A stretch of 64,000 bases of DNA from JAEKNW01 sp963678375. Its GTDB lineage: Bacteria > Cloacimonadota > Cloacimonadia > Cloacimonadales > JAFGVF01. Positions within the stretch are counted from its first letter, which is position 1. Each line of letters starts with the position of its first letter. Made by a program: the position numbers and the translations under genes. Below the pieces are notes generated by a model. The model searched no databases and was not told the origin of the DNA. It saw only the letters and a program-made list of their open reading frames with translations. The DNA is taken from contig OY782831.1 of the NCBI GenBank assembly GCA_963678375.2, positions 868,001 through 932,000 of the forward strand, written 5' to 3'. Shown here in pieces: positions 8,863 to 16,786 of this stretch.

Positions 8863-9684
8863 ATGATGAGAAAATTTGCCTTCTTTCTACTTCCTTTGTT
8901 TTTTCTTTATCTGGGTTGCTCTCAGAATAAACAAGTTTATGCTGAAATAGTTAAACTTGAAAAAGTGGGGTCAATGCTAGTGGATTTCAAGATAAATGAT
9001 CTAGCCTATACCCCAGAATCAAAGATGATTTATATAGCTGAAGAATATAAAGATTTTATCTGGATTTATCACAATTTTGATTTTCAAAACAAAATCGGAG
9101 GAAAAGGAAATAGTAATAGAAATTTTCAACTTCTGACTGATATTGAAGTCTCTGAAAATGGAAACTTACTTGCCTTAGACAATCTCCAAAAGAGAGTTTC
9201 TATTTTTGATAAAGACGGTATTTATAGAAATTCATTCTCTCTAAAAGACTATGCCAATCCTACTAAGTTCACTTTAGCAAGCGATGATTTAATGTATTTC
9301 TATGATCGTGACCAACAAGAAATCGTGCTGTTAAACTTACTTACTAATCAAGAGTTTATTAGATTCGGTAAGTTTGAGATTAGCTTACCTAAAGCTCTTA
9401 GATTTGTCAATAATATGTTAGTAATAACTACGGAAAACTACCAGACAGATTTATATAATTCACTTGGAACTTTTGTAGTTAATTATCAACACTTAGCTCT
9501 CAGAGATAACTATCAAAATACAATTGCACTTCATAATAATTTTATTTTTGTTAATGGACAAGCGATTTCTGCTCTTATCTTACAAGGTTCGCCTATTGGT
9601 ATGTTACTTAAAGGGAAAAGCCTTCTTATCTACTCAAAAAATGAACTTATAATCTACAATCTTAAATACAACTTCTACAATTAA
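8863..9684 (+). CDS. Lipoprotein with a predicted beta-propeller (NHL/6-bladed type)
   Basis: This is a predicted exported lipoprotein of 273 residues. The N-terminus MMRKFAFFLLPLFFLYLGCSQ is a type II signal peptide with lipobox LYLGC, so Cys19 would be lipidated. The mature part has repeated strands such as IYIAEEYKDFIWIYHNF, LLALDNLQKRVSIFDKDG and LMYFYDRDQQEIVLLN, the rhythm of six-bladed propellers (NHL/TolB-like). No catalytic residues are recognisable. It sits between recJ and lnt, the enzyme that would complete its own acylation; that linkage is suggestive only. Either of two adjacent ATGs could be the start. The specific function is unknown. Confidence 0.75.
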   Translation: MMRKFAFFLLPLFFLYLGCSQNKQVYAEIVKLEKVGSMLVDFKINDLAYTPESKMIYIAEEYKDFIWIYHNFDFQNKIGGKGNSNRNFQLLTDIEVSENGNLLALDNLQKRVSIFDKDGIYRNSFSLKDYANPTKFTLASDDLMYFYDRDQQEIVLLNLLTNQEFIRFGKFEISLPKALRFVNNMLVITTENYQTDLYNSLGTFVVNYQHLALRDNYQNTIALHNNFIFVNGQAISALILQGSPIGMLLKGKSLLIYSKNELIIYNLKYNFYN

Positions 9685-9694
9685 CAGGAAAATT

Positions 9695-11206
9695 ATGAAT
9701 AATACTAAAAAGAATCTTCCATCCTATCTCTTATTAATCATTTCAGCACTTATTCTTGGTCTTAGTAGATATCCTGGAAGCATGGGTATCTTCGCTTTTA
9801 TCGGTTTTATCCCTCTTTTCAGATATTTTGATAGTGGAGAAAAAAGCAAACTCAATTTGATGAGATCTGCTGGCATTTTCTCTTTGGTCAATACACTTGT
9901 AGCCTACCACTGGATTGGACTAGTAACTATTCCAGGTTTGATAGGAATGATTTTTCTATTTGCTCTCTATTACTGGGCCTTATTTGCATACCTAAATCAA
10001 GTGTGGAATAAAAAGGAATGGCTAAAATGGTTAGGCTTTATTTCAATTTGGTTAGCTTTTGAATTATTCTTGTACTATACAGAACTACGCTTCCCTTGGC
10101 TGAATATTGGTTATTCCTTAAGCAATTTTAATCTCTTAGCTCAGATTGCAGACTTAGGTGGAATCCAGCTTATTTCCTTAGCAATTCTAATCACCAACAT
10201 CCTCCTTTATAGGCTTCTATCTGGAGCAAAAACTGCCCTCTATTTGCTTATAATTTTCTTCTCTGTCTGGTTAGGATATGGCTATGTTAGATACAATAAC
10301 ATTGATTTACAACTAGCTGACTTAAAAGTTAAAATGATGCAACCTTCCATAGATACAAACAAGTTTGATATTCCTAGTGAAGAAATCCTTGCTATTTATG
10401 AGAAGCAATCATATTATGCTTCATTAGAAGAACTTGACCTCTTTATTTGGCCTGAAGCAGCTGTTACAGACTTCCCTCTAAGAAAAAAAGACTTTGGATC
10501 TGGGAAAAAAATTCGAGATATCGCTAATAAATATAAACTTAATATCTTCTTCGGGACTACAGACGCTGTAGAAGCACCAACTGACCATCCAGAGCCCTTC
10601 TATTATTATAATACTGCTACCCTGCTTAGATATCCAGAACTTACTTATGAAGACCCTTATTATAAAATGTATCTTGTACCCGTAGGTGAAAGAATGCCCT
10701 ATTTGAATCTCTTCCCTTTCCTATGGAAATTGCAATTTGGACAAGCAAATTGGGAGTTTGGAAAAGAACTTAAATTTTATACTATTAAGAATAAAACCGG
10801 TAAAATATTCACTTTCTCTCCTCAAATTTGCTATGAAATCATCTTCCCTGATATTTCCAATAAGATGGTTAGACATGGTGTTGATTTTATTATTAATATT
10901 ACTAATGATGCCTGGTTCAAGAAGTCTATTGGAACTTATCAACACGCTATGATGACAAGAATTAGAGCAATCGAGACAAGAACTCCTTTTATTCGTTCAG
11001 CCAATACTGGACATTCACTTGTTGTTTCTCCAAATGGCAAGATTGAGACCTATACTAAATTATATGACGTTGCTAACTTTCAAGCTCCTATCTTTACTAC
11101 TGAGAGTAAATCTTTATATGTATATTACCTCTTTTGGTTACCCTTTATCTTCCCTATTTCAGCCTTTGTGATTTTTTTACTTGCCAAATTTAAATATAAT
11201 AAATGA
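9695..11206 (+). CDS. lnt: Apolipoprotein N-acyltransferase
   Basis: Lnt transfers the third acyl chain to the N-terminal Cys of lipoproteins in the inner membrane. The 503-residue protein has about six N-terminal membrane helices (to about 205), a periplasmic nitrilase-like domain and a final helix. The catalytic triad is visible as FIWPEAA (Glu, about 254), YYKMYLVPVGERMPY (Lys) and QICYEIIFPD (Cys), followed by NITNDAWF. The ATG follows AGGAAA, 10 bases after the lipoprotein stop. It is the last gene of the recJ operon. Together with lpxK nearby it implies a diderm envelope. Confidence 0.95.
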   Translation: MNNTKKNLPSYLLLIISALILGLSRYPGSMGIFAFIGFIPLFRYFDSGEKSKLNLMRSAGIFSLVNTLVAYHWIGLVTIPGLIGMIFLFALYYWALFAYLNQVWNKKEWLKWLGFISIWLAFELFLYYTELRFPWLNIGYSLSNFNLLAQIADLGGIQLISLAILITNILLYRLLSGAKTALYLLIIFFSVWLGYGYVRYNNIDLQLADLKVKMMQPSIDTNKFDIPSEEILAIYEKQSYYASLEELDLFIWPEAAVTDFPLRKKDFGSGKKIRDIANKYKLNIFFGTTDAVEAPTDHPEPFYYYNTATLLRYPELTYEDPYYKMYLVPVGERMPYLNLFPFLWKLQFGQANWEFGKELKFYTIKNKTGKIFTFSPQICYEIIFPDISNKMVRHGVDFIINITNDAWFKKSIGTYQHAMMTRIRAIETRTPFIRSANTGHSLVVSPNGKIETYTKLYDVANFQAPIFTTESKSLYVYYLFWLPFIFPISAFVIFLLAKFKYNK

Positions 11207-11337
11207 AATAGTTTTATTAAGTAGATAATAACCTAAGAGATATATTAATATTCAAAGATGAACACTTGTAAATTTATTCAAGAGCTGTGAATAAAATAAC
11301 TAGACGAGATTATATTCAGTCTTAAATTAAGGAAAAA

Positions 11338-11691
11338 ATGGAAAAATTATATTATACTATAACAGAAGTAAGTAAACTTTTAGATATTAAACCTTATGTA
11401 ATAAGATATTGGGAGACTGAGTTCCCTCAAATTCGCAGAAGTAGAAAAAGTGGACGTAATAGACGCTATAATCAAAAAGAATTTGAAACCATTTCCCATA
11501 TTAAACATCTACTTTATGATAAAAAATTTACTATTAAAGGAGCTAAGCAAGCTCTCAAGGATGGTTTAGAAAAACAGGATCAACCACCTAAAGAACAAAC
11601 CCTTTTAACACCTGAACAAAAGATTAAAAATATAAAATCTCTTCTCTCAAATATCAAGCAGATTGTTCAACAATTTAAACAAGAAATATAG
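11338..11691 (+). CDS. MerR-family transcriptional regulator
   Basis: This 117-residue protein has the MerR winged helix at its N-terminus: YYTITEVSKLLDIKPYVIRYWE and RRYNQKEFETISHIKHLLYDKKFTIKGAKQAL. The C-terminus is a short basic coiled coil with no metal-binding Cys or ligand domain. Such minimal MerR proteins are common and their targets are rarely known. An AAGGAAA ribosome binding site precedes the ATG. It lies 131 bases after lnt, so it is probably separately expressed. The neighbouring LysE and LysO exporters are possible targets, which is inference only. Confidence 0.85.
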   Translation: MEKLYYTITEVSKLLDIKPYVIRYWETEFPQIRRSRKSGRNRRYNQKEFETISHIKHLLYDKKFTIKGAKQALKDGLEKQDQPPKEQTLLTPEQKIKNIKSLLSNIKQIVQQFKQEI

Positions 11692-11714
11692 TTTAAATCC
11701 AAATTTACTTTCCC

Positions 11715-11770
11715 TTGATTGTTACCATCCTGATATTTTCCTACACGTTATTTGAGATAGTAACAATCAA
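11715..11770. repeat. Dispersed hairpin repeat (module i), copy A
   Basis: Arms TTGATTGTTAC (11715-11725) and GTAACAATCAA (11760-11770) are an 11-bp perfect inverted repeat around a 34-base loop. The right arm extends leftward as GAGATA. Related copies lie at 62310-62365 and, more diverged, at about 46138-46192. It sits in the gap between the MerR gene and lysE. Confidence 0.75.
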
Positions 11771-11892
11771 TAAATCAACAAGAAGGATAATTCAGAAAAA
11801 AACTGATTCAACTTTCACTAGATGAAGAATTTCCCTTAAGGGGTACTGAATTTTCGAATTTAAAAGTTATTAAGTTTTTATAAAATATTTAG

Positions 11893-11929
11893 CTTACTTT
11901 TGCAGAAGAGTATAGTGCTATTCACAAAG
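11893..11929. repeat. Dispersed 37-bp intergenic repeat (module iii), copy A
   Basis: The 37 bases beginning CTTACTTTTGCAGAAG and ending ATTCACAAAG differ at one position from the copy at 47709-47745 and are recognisable again at 62519-62554. Similarity continues more weakly for about 25 bases to the right. Confidence 0.85.
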
Positions 11930-11963
11930 TCTACTTGACTATTTGGTTTAATGAATATGCTTA

Positions 11964-12578
11964 CTATTTTACTAAACCCAACAAAGCAATCACTGCCATC
12001 CCTATCATAAGAAGTCCAGAAGTCTTTCTAACTATTAACTGAAACTTATCTGAGACTAATTTCTTGAAATGCCCTACAAGATAAGACATTGTTATCCACC
12101 AGGATATAGAGCCTAACATTATACCACCAACAACTGTAGGAATATCAAAACTTTTATTTTGAGGGTCAACTATTATATGAAAGAGAATAAAGATTTGGAG
12201 AAAAACAAATATGGTAGGAGGATTAATAATTGCTATGAAGAAAGTATTACGAAACTCATGATGAAGTTTTGGAGGTTTTTTAGGTTGACCTACAGATTTC
12301 TTAAGGATAATCCGTAATCCAAGGAGAATCAACACTGAGGCAGAAACTATCCTCACCACTAAATCGTGTTGTTTTAAAAATTCATCTATCTGCATGACCC
12401 CAAGAGAAGCTATTAAAGCAAATATAGTGTCTGCTGTAGCACTCCCCAAACCTGCTGCCAAACCACTTTTTCGTCCTTTTTCCAATATTCTATGGAGAGC
12501 ATAAAAAGTTATAGGTCCTGAAGGTAATGAGGTTATCACTCCTGTTATAAAGGCCTTCATAAATAGTTCAATATTCAT
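11964..12578 (-). CDS. LysE-family amino-acid exporter
   Basis: This is a predicted inner-membrane exporter of amino acids, 204 residues with about six hydrophobic helices. The first helix holds the family signature GVITSLPSGPITFYALHRILEKGRKSGL, with the invariant Pro and Gly pattern of LysE/RhtB proteins. The usual second signature appears as NTFFIAIINPPTIFVFLQIF. The gene is divergent from the LysO pair at 12694, so two unrelated exporter families share an upstream region. The substrate cannot be read from the sequence; lysine, arginine or another amino acid are all possible. Confidence 0.85.
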   Translation of the reverse strand: MNIELFMKAFITGVITSLPSGPITFYALHRILEKGRKSGLAAGLGSATADTIFALIASLGVMQIDEFLKQHDLVVRIVSASVLILLGLRIILKKSVGQPKKPPKLHHEFRNTFFIAIINPPTIFVFLQIFILFHIIVDPQNKSFDIPTVVGGIMLGSISWWITMSYLVGHFKKLVSDKFQLIVRKTSGLLMIGMAVIALLGLVK

Positions 12579-12693
12579 ATTTTCTCTTGATTTCTTTAGT
12601 ATTTTATTTTGTTAACTAAAATGCTGATTGACAGATTCTGTAAAGTTTTTTTTTCTTAAAAGAAGTAAATAATTTATGTAAGAGAAGATTAAA

Positions 12694-12966
12694 ATGATAG
12701 TTATAGGTATATTTTTTTTAGGTGTTTTATTGGGTAGTTTAGGTAAGAAATATCAGAAGATGTTCTCATTTAGTGAAATTTTAACTTCAGTGAGTCTCTA
12801 CCTATTATTACTTTTTTTAGGTATCTCCATTGGATCAAATTCTGAAATAATAAGCAACATGACTCAAATTGGGTTCAAAGCTTTCTTTTTTGCAATTTCC
12901 TCAGCTTTAGGTAGCATTATCTTTATACTTCCACTTTATTTTATCTTTCCTAAAAAGGATAAGTAA
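12694..12966 (+). CDS. LysO family exporter, N-terminal subunit
   Basis: This 90-residue membrane protein with three hydrophobic helices corresponds to the N-terminal part of the lysine exporter LysO (YbjE, DUF340). Landmarks are IFFLGVLLGSLGKK near the start and LLLLFLGISIGSNSEI in the middle. E. coli LysO is one chain of about 300 residues. Here the family is split, and the TAATG junction with the next gene (stop and start share one A) suggests translational coupling. Both parts end and begin cleanly at natural domain edges, so this looks like a two-gene form and not a broken gene. Confidence 0.75.
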   Translation: MIVIGIFFLGVLLGSLGKKYQKMFSFSEILTSVSLYLLLLFLGISIGSNSEIISNMTQIGFKAFFFAISSALGSIIFILPLYFIFPKKDK

Positions 12967-13571
12967 TGGCTAATTCCCTTAAACTATTATTAGTCTTTTT
13001 AATTGGAATTGCTATAGGATTTCTGAATTTTATTCCAGCTAGCATAAATATCGATAAAATCTCTGAATACCTTCTCTATTTACTGGTTTTAGGTATTGGA
13101 GTAACTATTTCTCGCTCAGAAGGTATTCTTAAAATAATCAAGACATACCATTTAAAGCTATTCTTGCTACCTCTCTTTGTTACTATTGGGAGCCTTTTAG
13201 GATCCCTTGTTTTGGGTTTCTTCTATTCTGATATTTCTACCAAACACAGCTTAGGTTTAGGAGCAGGACTTGGCTACTATAGTCTATCTAGTCTTATGAT
13301 ATCACAATATGGTTTTAAAGAGATTGGAGCAATTGCACTAATCAGCAATATTATTAGAGAAATAACTACTCTCATTCTTGCCCCTCTTATGATAAAAGTC
13401 TTTGGTAGATTCTCACCAATAGCCAGTGCAGGAGCTACTTCCATGGACACCACTTTGGCTGTTATCATTAAATATACTGATAAAGAAAATGCTATAATCT
13501 CCATGTTTAACGGTGTTAGCTTAAGTATTCTTGTCCCATTACTTATAACCTTGATTTACCAGTTCTTATAA
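12966..13571 (+). CDS. LysO family exporter, C-terminal subunit
   Basis: This 201-residue membrane protein matches the larger C-terminal part of LysO. The family core is visible as LGLGAGLGYYSLSSLMISQYGFKEIGAIALISNIIREI (split over two helices; key acidic residue E near 131) and ASAGATSMDTTLAVIIKYT. It overlaps the upstream N-terminal gene by one base and must be translated with it. The predicted role is L-lysine (and thialysine) export, which for an amino-acid fermenter could relieve intracellular accumulation from peptides. No lysine riboswitch was seen upstream. Confidence 0.8.
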   Translation: MANSLKLLLVFLIGIAIGFLNFIPASINIDKISEYLLYLLVLGIGVTISRSEGILKIIKTYHLKLFLLPLFVTIGSLLGSLVLGFFYSDISTKHSLGLGAGLGYYSLSSLMISQYGFKEIGAIALISNIIREITTLILAPLMIKVFGRFSPIASAGATSMDTTLAVIIKYTDKENAIISMFNGVSLSILVPLLITLIYQFL

Positions 13572-13657
13572 GATTATTCTTTCATTGCTTCTGGATATTC
13601 TTTGCTTAATATAAAATACTTGTTAACTTTTATAATATAAGAATTAATGGAGATTAT

Positions 13658-14284
13658 ATGAAAATAAAGAATATAATTTGGGACTTTGATGGTACGATAA
13701 TGGATACTTATCCAGCCATTGCTAGCTCTACCTATAAGCTTGCTAAAAACAATAATATTGATATATCTTATCATGAAATACTCGACATGACTAAAATAAC
13801 CTTACGGCATGCCCTTGAGTTTATTGCTGAAAAAACTTGTATAAAATACCAGAAACTTTTCCAGGATTACCTAACTGAGTATGATAATTTCGATATCTCA
13901 AGCCTGATAGTATTTCCACATGTTGTAGATGTACTGAGATACATTATTGATAATGGGGGGAGAAACTTTATCATAACTCATCGTGGGGAAAAATCTCTTA
14001 TTGAACATCTCCAGCAGAAAAAGCTTGCTAACCTTTTTACATATTTAATAACTGGTGACTGTGATTTCCCTAGAAAACCTAAGCCTGATGCCTTTATTTA
14101 CCTACGATATAAGTTTAATTTAAGCAATGAAAATACTATTGTGATCGGTGATAGACTCCTAGATGTTCAAGCTGGTTATAGTGCAGGATTTATGGGAATC
14201 TTATACAAAAACCATGCAGACTTCTCAGGCAAAATTAGCAATATTGATGATTATAGCCAACTATTAGAAATCCTGAAAAGATAA
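13658..14284 (+). CDS. HAD-superfamily hydrolase (phosphoglycolate-phosphatase-like)
   Basis: This is a 208-residue soluble phosphatase of the HAD class. Motif I is IIWDFDGTIMDT (nucleophile and acid Asp), motif II is FIITHRGE (Thr), the Lys is in DFPRKPKPDAF and motif III is TIVIGDRLLDVQAG. A helical cap lies between motifs I and II. The arrangement is that of Gph/PgmB-like subfamily I enzymes, but the substrate cannot be assigned. A GGAG ribosome binding site precedes the ATG. It is followed by the broken ATPase gene. Confidence 0.85.
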   Translation: MKIKNIIWDFDGTIMDTYPAIASSTYKLAKNNNIDISYHEILDMTKITLRHALEFIAEKTCIKYQKLFQDYLTEYDNFDISSLIVFPHVVDVLRYIIDNGGRNFIITHRGEKSLIEHLQQKKLANLFTYLITGDCDFPRKPKPDAFIYLRYKFNLSNENTIVIGDRLLDVQAGYSAGFMGILYKNHADFSGKISNIDDYSQLLEILKR

Positions 14285-14336
14285 TAAAGTATAAAACCTT
14301 ACTATTTGTCATTAGAATGAAATAATTTAGGTATAT

Positions 14337-15451
14337 ATGTTTGATAGAACTTTAGAAAAGATTGTTACTAAAAAGCTAAATAAGAATAAAGCTATAATCT
14401 TGATTGGAGCTAGACAAGTTGGGAAAACAACTCTTATTAAAAAAATATTAGCAAATCAAGAATACCTTTTTCTAGATGGAGATGATCCACTAATAAGGAA
14501 TATGCTAACAAACCCTTCAACAGAAGAAATTAGATCTATAATAGGCAAATATAAATACCTCTTCCTTGATGAAGCTCAACGTATAGAAAATATTGGATTA
14601 AGCCTAAAAATTATAATTGACCAGTTTCCAAATACTCAATTGTTAGTTAGTGGTTCTTCATCATTTGATTTAGGTAATAAACTAAATGAACCTTTGACTG
14701 GAAAAAATGGGAATATGAACTTTACCCATTATCTTGGCAAGAGTTCGAAGCTAAGGTTGGATATATTAAATCAGAACAAGTTTTAGAAAACCGTCTCTTG
14801 TATGGATTTTATCCTGACGTTATCAATAACCCTGGGGAAGAAATTGAAATTCTTAAAGAATTAATAAATAGTTATCTTTATAGAGATATTTTAGCCTTTT
14901 CAGGCTTAAGAAAACCAGAAGTTCTACAACATTTAATACAAGCATTAGCTTTGCAAATTGGGAATGAAGTTAACTATAATGAACTCTCTAAACTTATAGG
15001 AATTAGCAAAAATACAGTTCAAAACTACATTGAAATACTAGAAAAAGGCTTTGTTATTTTTCGTTTACCAAGTTTTGCAAGAAATTTAAGACAAGAAATA
15101 AAAAAGAGTAGAAAAATATACTTTTGGGACACAGGGGTTAGGAATACTATATTAGCTAATTTCAATCAATTAGACTTAAGGCAAGATAGGGGTAATCTAT
15201 GGGAAAACTTTTTAATTGCGGAAAGAATGAAACATTTGAGGTACTACAAAAGTAGTGCTAAAAGTTATTTTTGGAGAACTAAGCAGCAACAAAAGATTGA
15301 CTACGTTGAAATAACTAATAATCATGTAAAAGCTTATGAATTTAAATGGATTAAAGATAAGGGCAGGACTCCTAAAGCTTTCGTTGATAATTATAATAGT
15401 GACATCACAGTAATCAATAAAAAGAATTTTAGATCTTTCGTTCAACCATAA
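14337..15451 (+). pseudogene. AAA_14/DUF4143 ATPase split by a one-base frameshift
   Basis: Two frames together make one ATPase of about 371 residues. The first (14337-14786) holds Walker A IGARQVGKTTL and Walker B YLFLDEAQ, and stays in family register to EPLTGK. The second (14798-15451) resumes as GFYPDVINNP and carries the C-terminal DUF4143 part (VNYNELSKLIGISKNTVQNYIEILEK, IYFWDTGVRN and the late WRTKQQQKIDYVE). The break is at the A6 run 14702-14707. One more A would give TGKKWEYELYPLSWQEFE, the expected family sequence, running directly into the second frame. Causes could be a real inactivating deletion, a sequencing error in a homopolymer, or -1 slippage on A-AAA-AAT. Homologues are often called archaeal-type ATPases and occur as solitary accessory genes. 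Confidence 0.85.
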
Positions 15452-15468
15452 ATATAACTACTAAGTTA

Positions 15469-16518
15469 CTATATAAAAAGTTCTTTAATATAATCATCAT
15501 CTTCACAGCTAAGCTCGACTTTCAGTATATAATATACTACTGAAAAAGGAGGTAATTGTTGGAGTTTGACATAATCTTTTTCAGTAACAATTAAGCTATT
15601 AAGTTTATAATCTTCTATTGCTTTATTTAATCTTTTCCTAAATGATGAATTATGATAATCGAAATGATCAGAAAGTTTAAAGTGTTTGTCAAAGTTAAGA
15701 CCAATTGACTGAGCAGTTTTTTCAAAACCCTCAGGATAACCTATTCCAGATAAGAGAGCATTTCTACCTTTATTGACTTCAGAAACTTCAATCAATCTAT
15801 CATTTACATCAAAAAGACCTATTGCTTCATACTTGAATTTAATTATCTCTTTACCAGAGTTTAACAAAGAAGCAGGAATATGACTATCATCTAGTTGATT
15901 CCATATTATGGCGGAGACATATTTCAAGGAAGAAAGTGATTCTCTTAATAATCCAGCAGGAAGAATAAACCCATTTCCTATTCCAAAACCAGAATTAAAG
16001 ACTACAAAGTCATAATCGTGCTTTACTTGCAAATGTTGAAAAGAATCATCAAGTATTATATAATCTGTATCTGGATATGTTTCCTCAACTAACTTCAAAG
16101 CATGTCCCCTATTCCTACCAACTACAAGAGGAACTCCTGGTAAAATCTTGGCTAATAGCAATGGCTCATCACCAGCTTTAATAGCTATTTCAAAGACTTG
16201 AGTCTTATTGGAAATAAAAATAGTTGATTCCTCATAGCCCCCTTTATAACCTCTATGAGAAACAACAACGTTCTTACCTAAAGACTGCAATAACTTACAT
16301 AGATAAATTGTGAAAGGGGTTTTACCAGCTCCACCAGAAACGATATTTCCTATACTTATGACTTTCATCTTAGAATTATAAGAGCTTTTCAAACCATTCC
16401 TATATAAGCTACGCCTAAGTTTCTGAATACTACCATATATCATTCCTATAGGTAATAGTAGATATGATAAAAAAGATCTTTTTCTAAGATGATTATCAAT
16501 TAAACTCTGAATATCCAT
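15469..16518 (-). CDS. lpxK: Tetraacyldisaccharide 4'-kinase
   Basis: LpxK phosphorylates the lipid A precursor DS-1-P at the 4' position on the inner face of the inner membrane. The 349 residues start with a short amphipathic or membrane-associated segment (about 15-35). They then show the extended P-loop VISIGNIVSGGAGKTPFT (about 53-70), SHRGYKG, and LLAKILPGVPLVVGRNR, followed by YIILDDSFQHLQVKHD with the catalytic Asp region. The C-terminal part ends in the SDHF and VTEKDYVKL motifs. Length fits the family. The ATG has AAGGAAG upstream. It is convergent with the broken ATPase and divergent from priA, and is the only lipid A gene in the window. Confidence 0.95.
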   Translation of the reverse strand: MDIQSLIDNHLRKRSFLSYLLLPIGMIYGSIQKLRRSLYRNGLKSSYNSKMKVISIGNIVSGGAGKTPFTIYLCKLLQSLGKNVVVSHRGYKGGYEESTIFISNKTQVFEIAIKAGDEPLLLAKILPGVPLVVGRNRGHALKLVEETYPDTDYIILDDSFQHLQVKHDYDFVVFNSGFGIGNGFILPAGLLRESLSSLKYVSAIIWNQLDDSHIPASLLNSGKEIIKFKYEAIGLFDVNDRLIEVSEVNKGRNALLSGIGYPEGFEKTAQSIGLNFDKHFKLSDHFDYHNSSFRKRLNKAIEDYKLNSLIVTEKDYVKLQQLPPFSVVYYILKVELSCEDDDYIKELFI

Positions 16519-16786
16519 GGCTTTTCTCTTCCTTTGATATATATTAGCTATTAAAACTCTAATAAAGGCATAACGTGTTCTGAAAAATAGACACTAATTC
16601 AGCTTTATGATTAAGGTGTTTTCTGTCAATTAATCTGTTTCCCTATCTTGAGTTATTGATGGGAGTTAATATATTCTTTTGATTAATACAAATTGATTTA
16701 CCTCATTCTAATAGAATTAATGTTTTTTTGATATATTATTAAACTTTCTCCTTGCCAAAAATTAAGCGCAAATAATCTATTACAAT

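Noticed and set aside
12694..13571. Possible frameshifted single LysO gene
   Set aside because: The two frames meet at a clean TAATG with a full set of helices on each side, and split LysO forms are known in other bacteria.
13574..13774. 66-residue minus-strand frame over the start of the HAD gene
   Set aside because: It covers the promoter and 5' end of a convincing gene and has no supporting signals.
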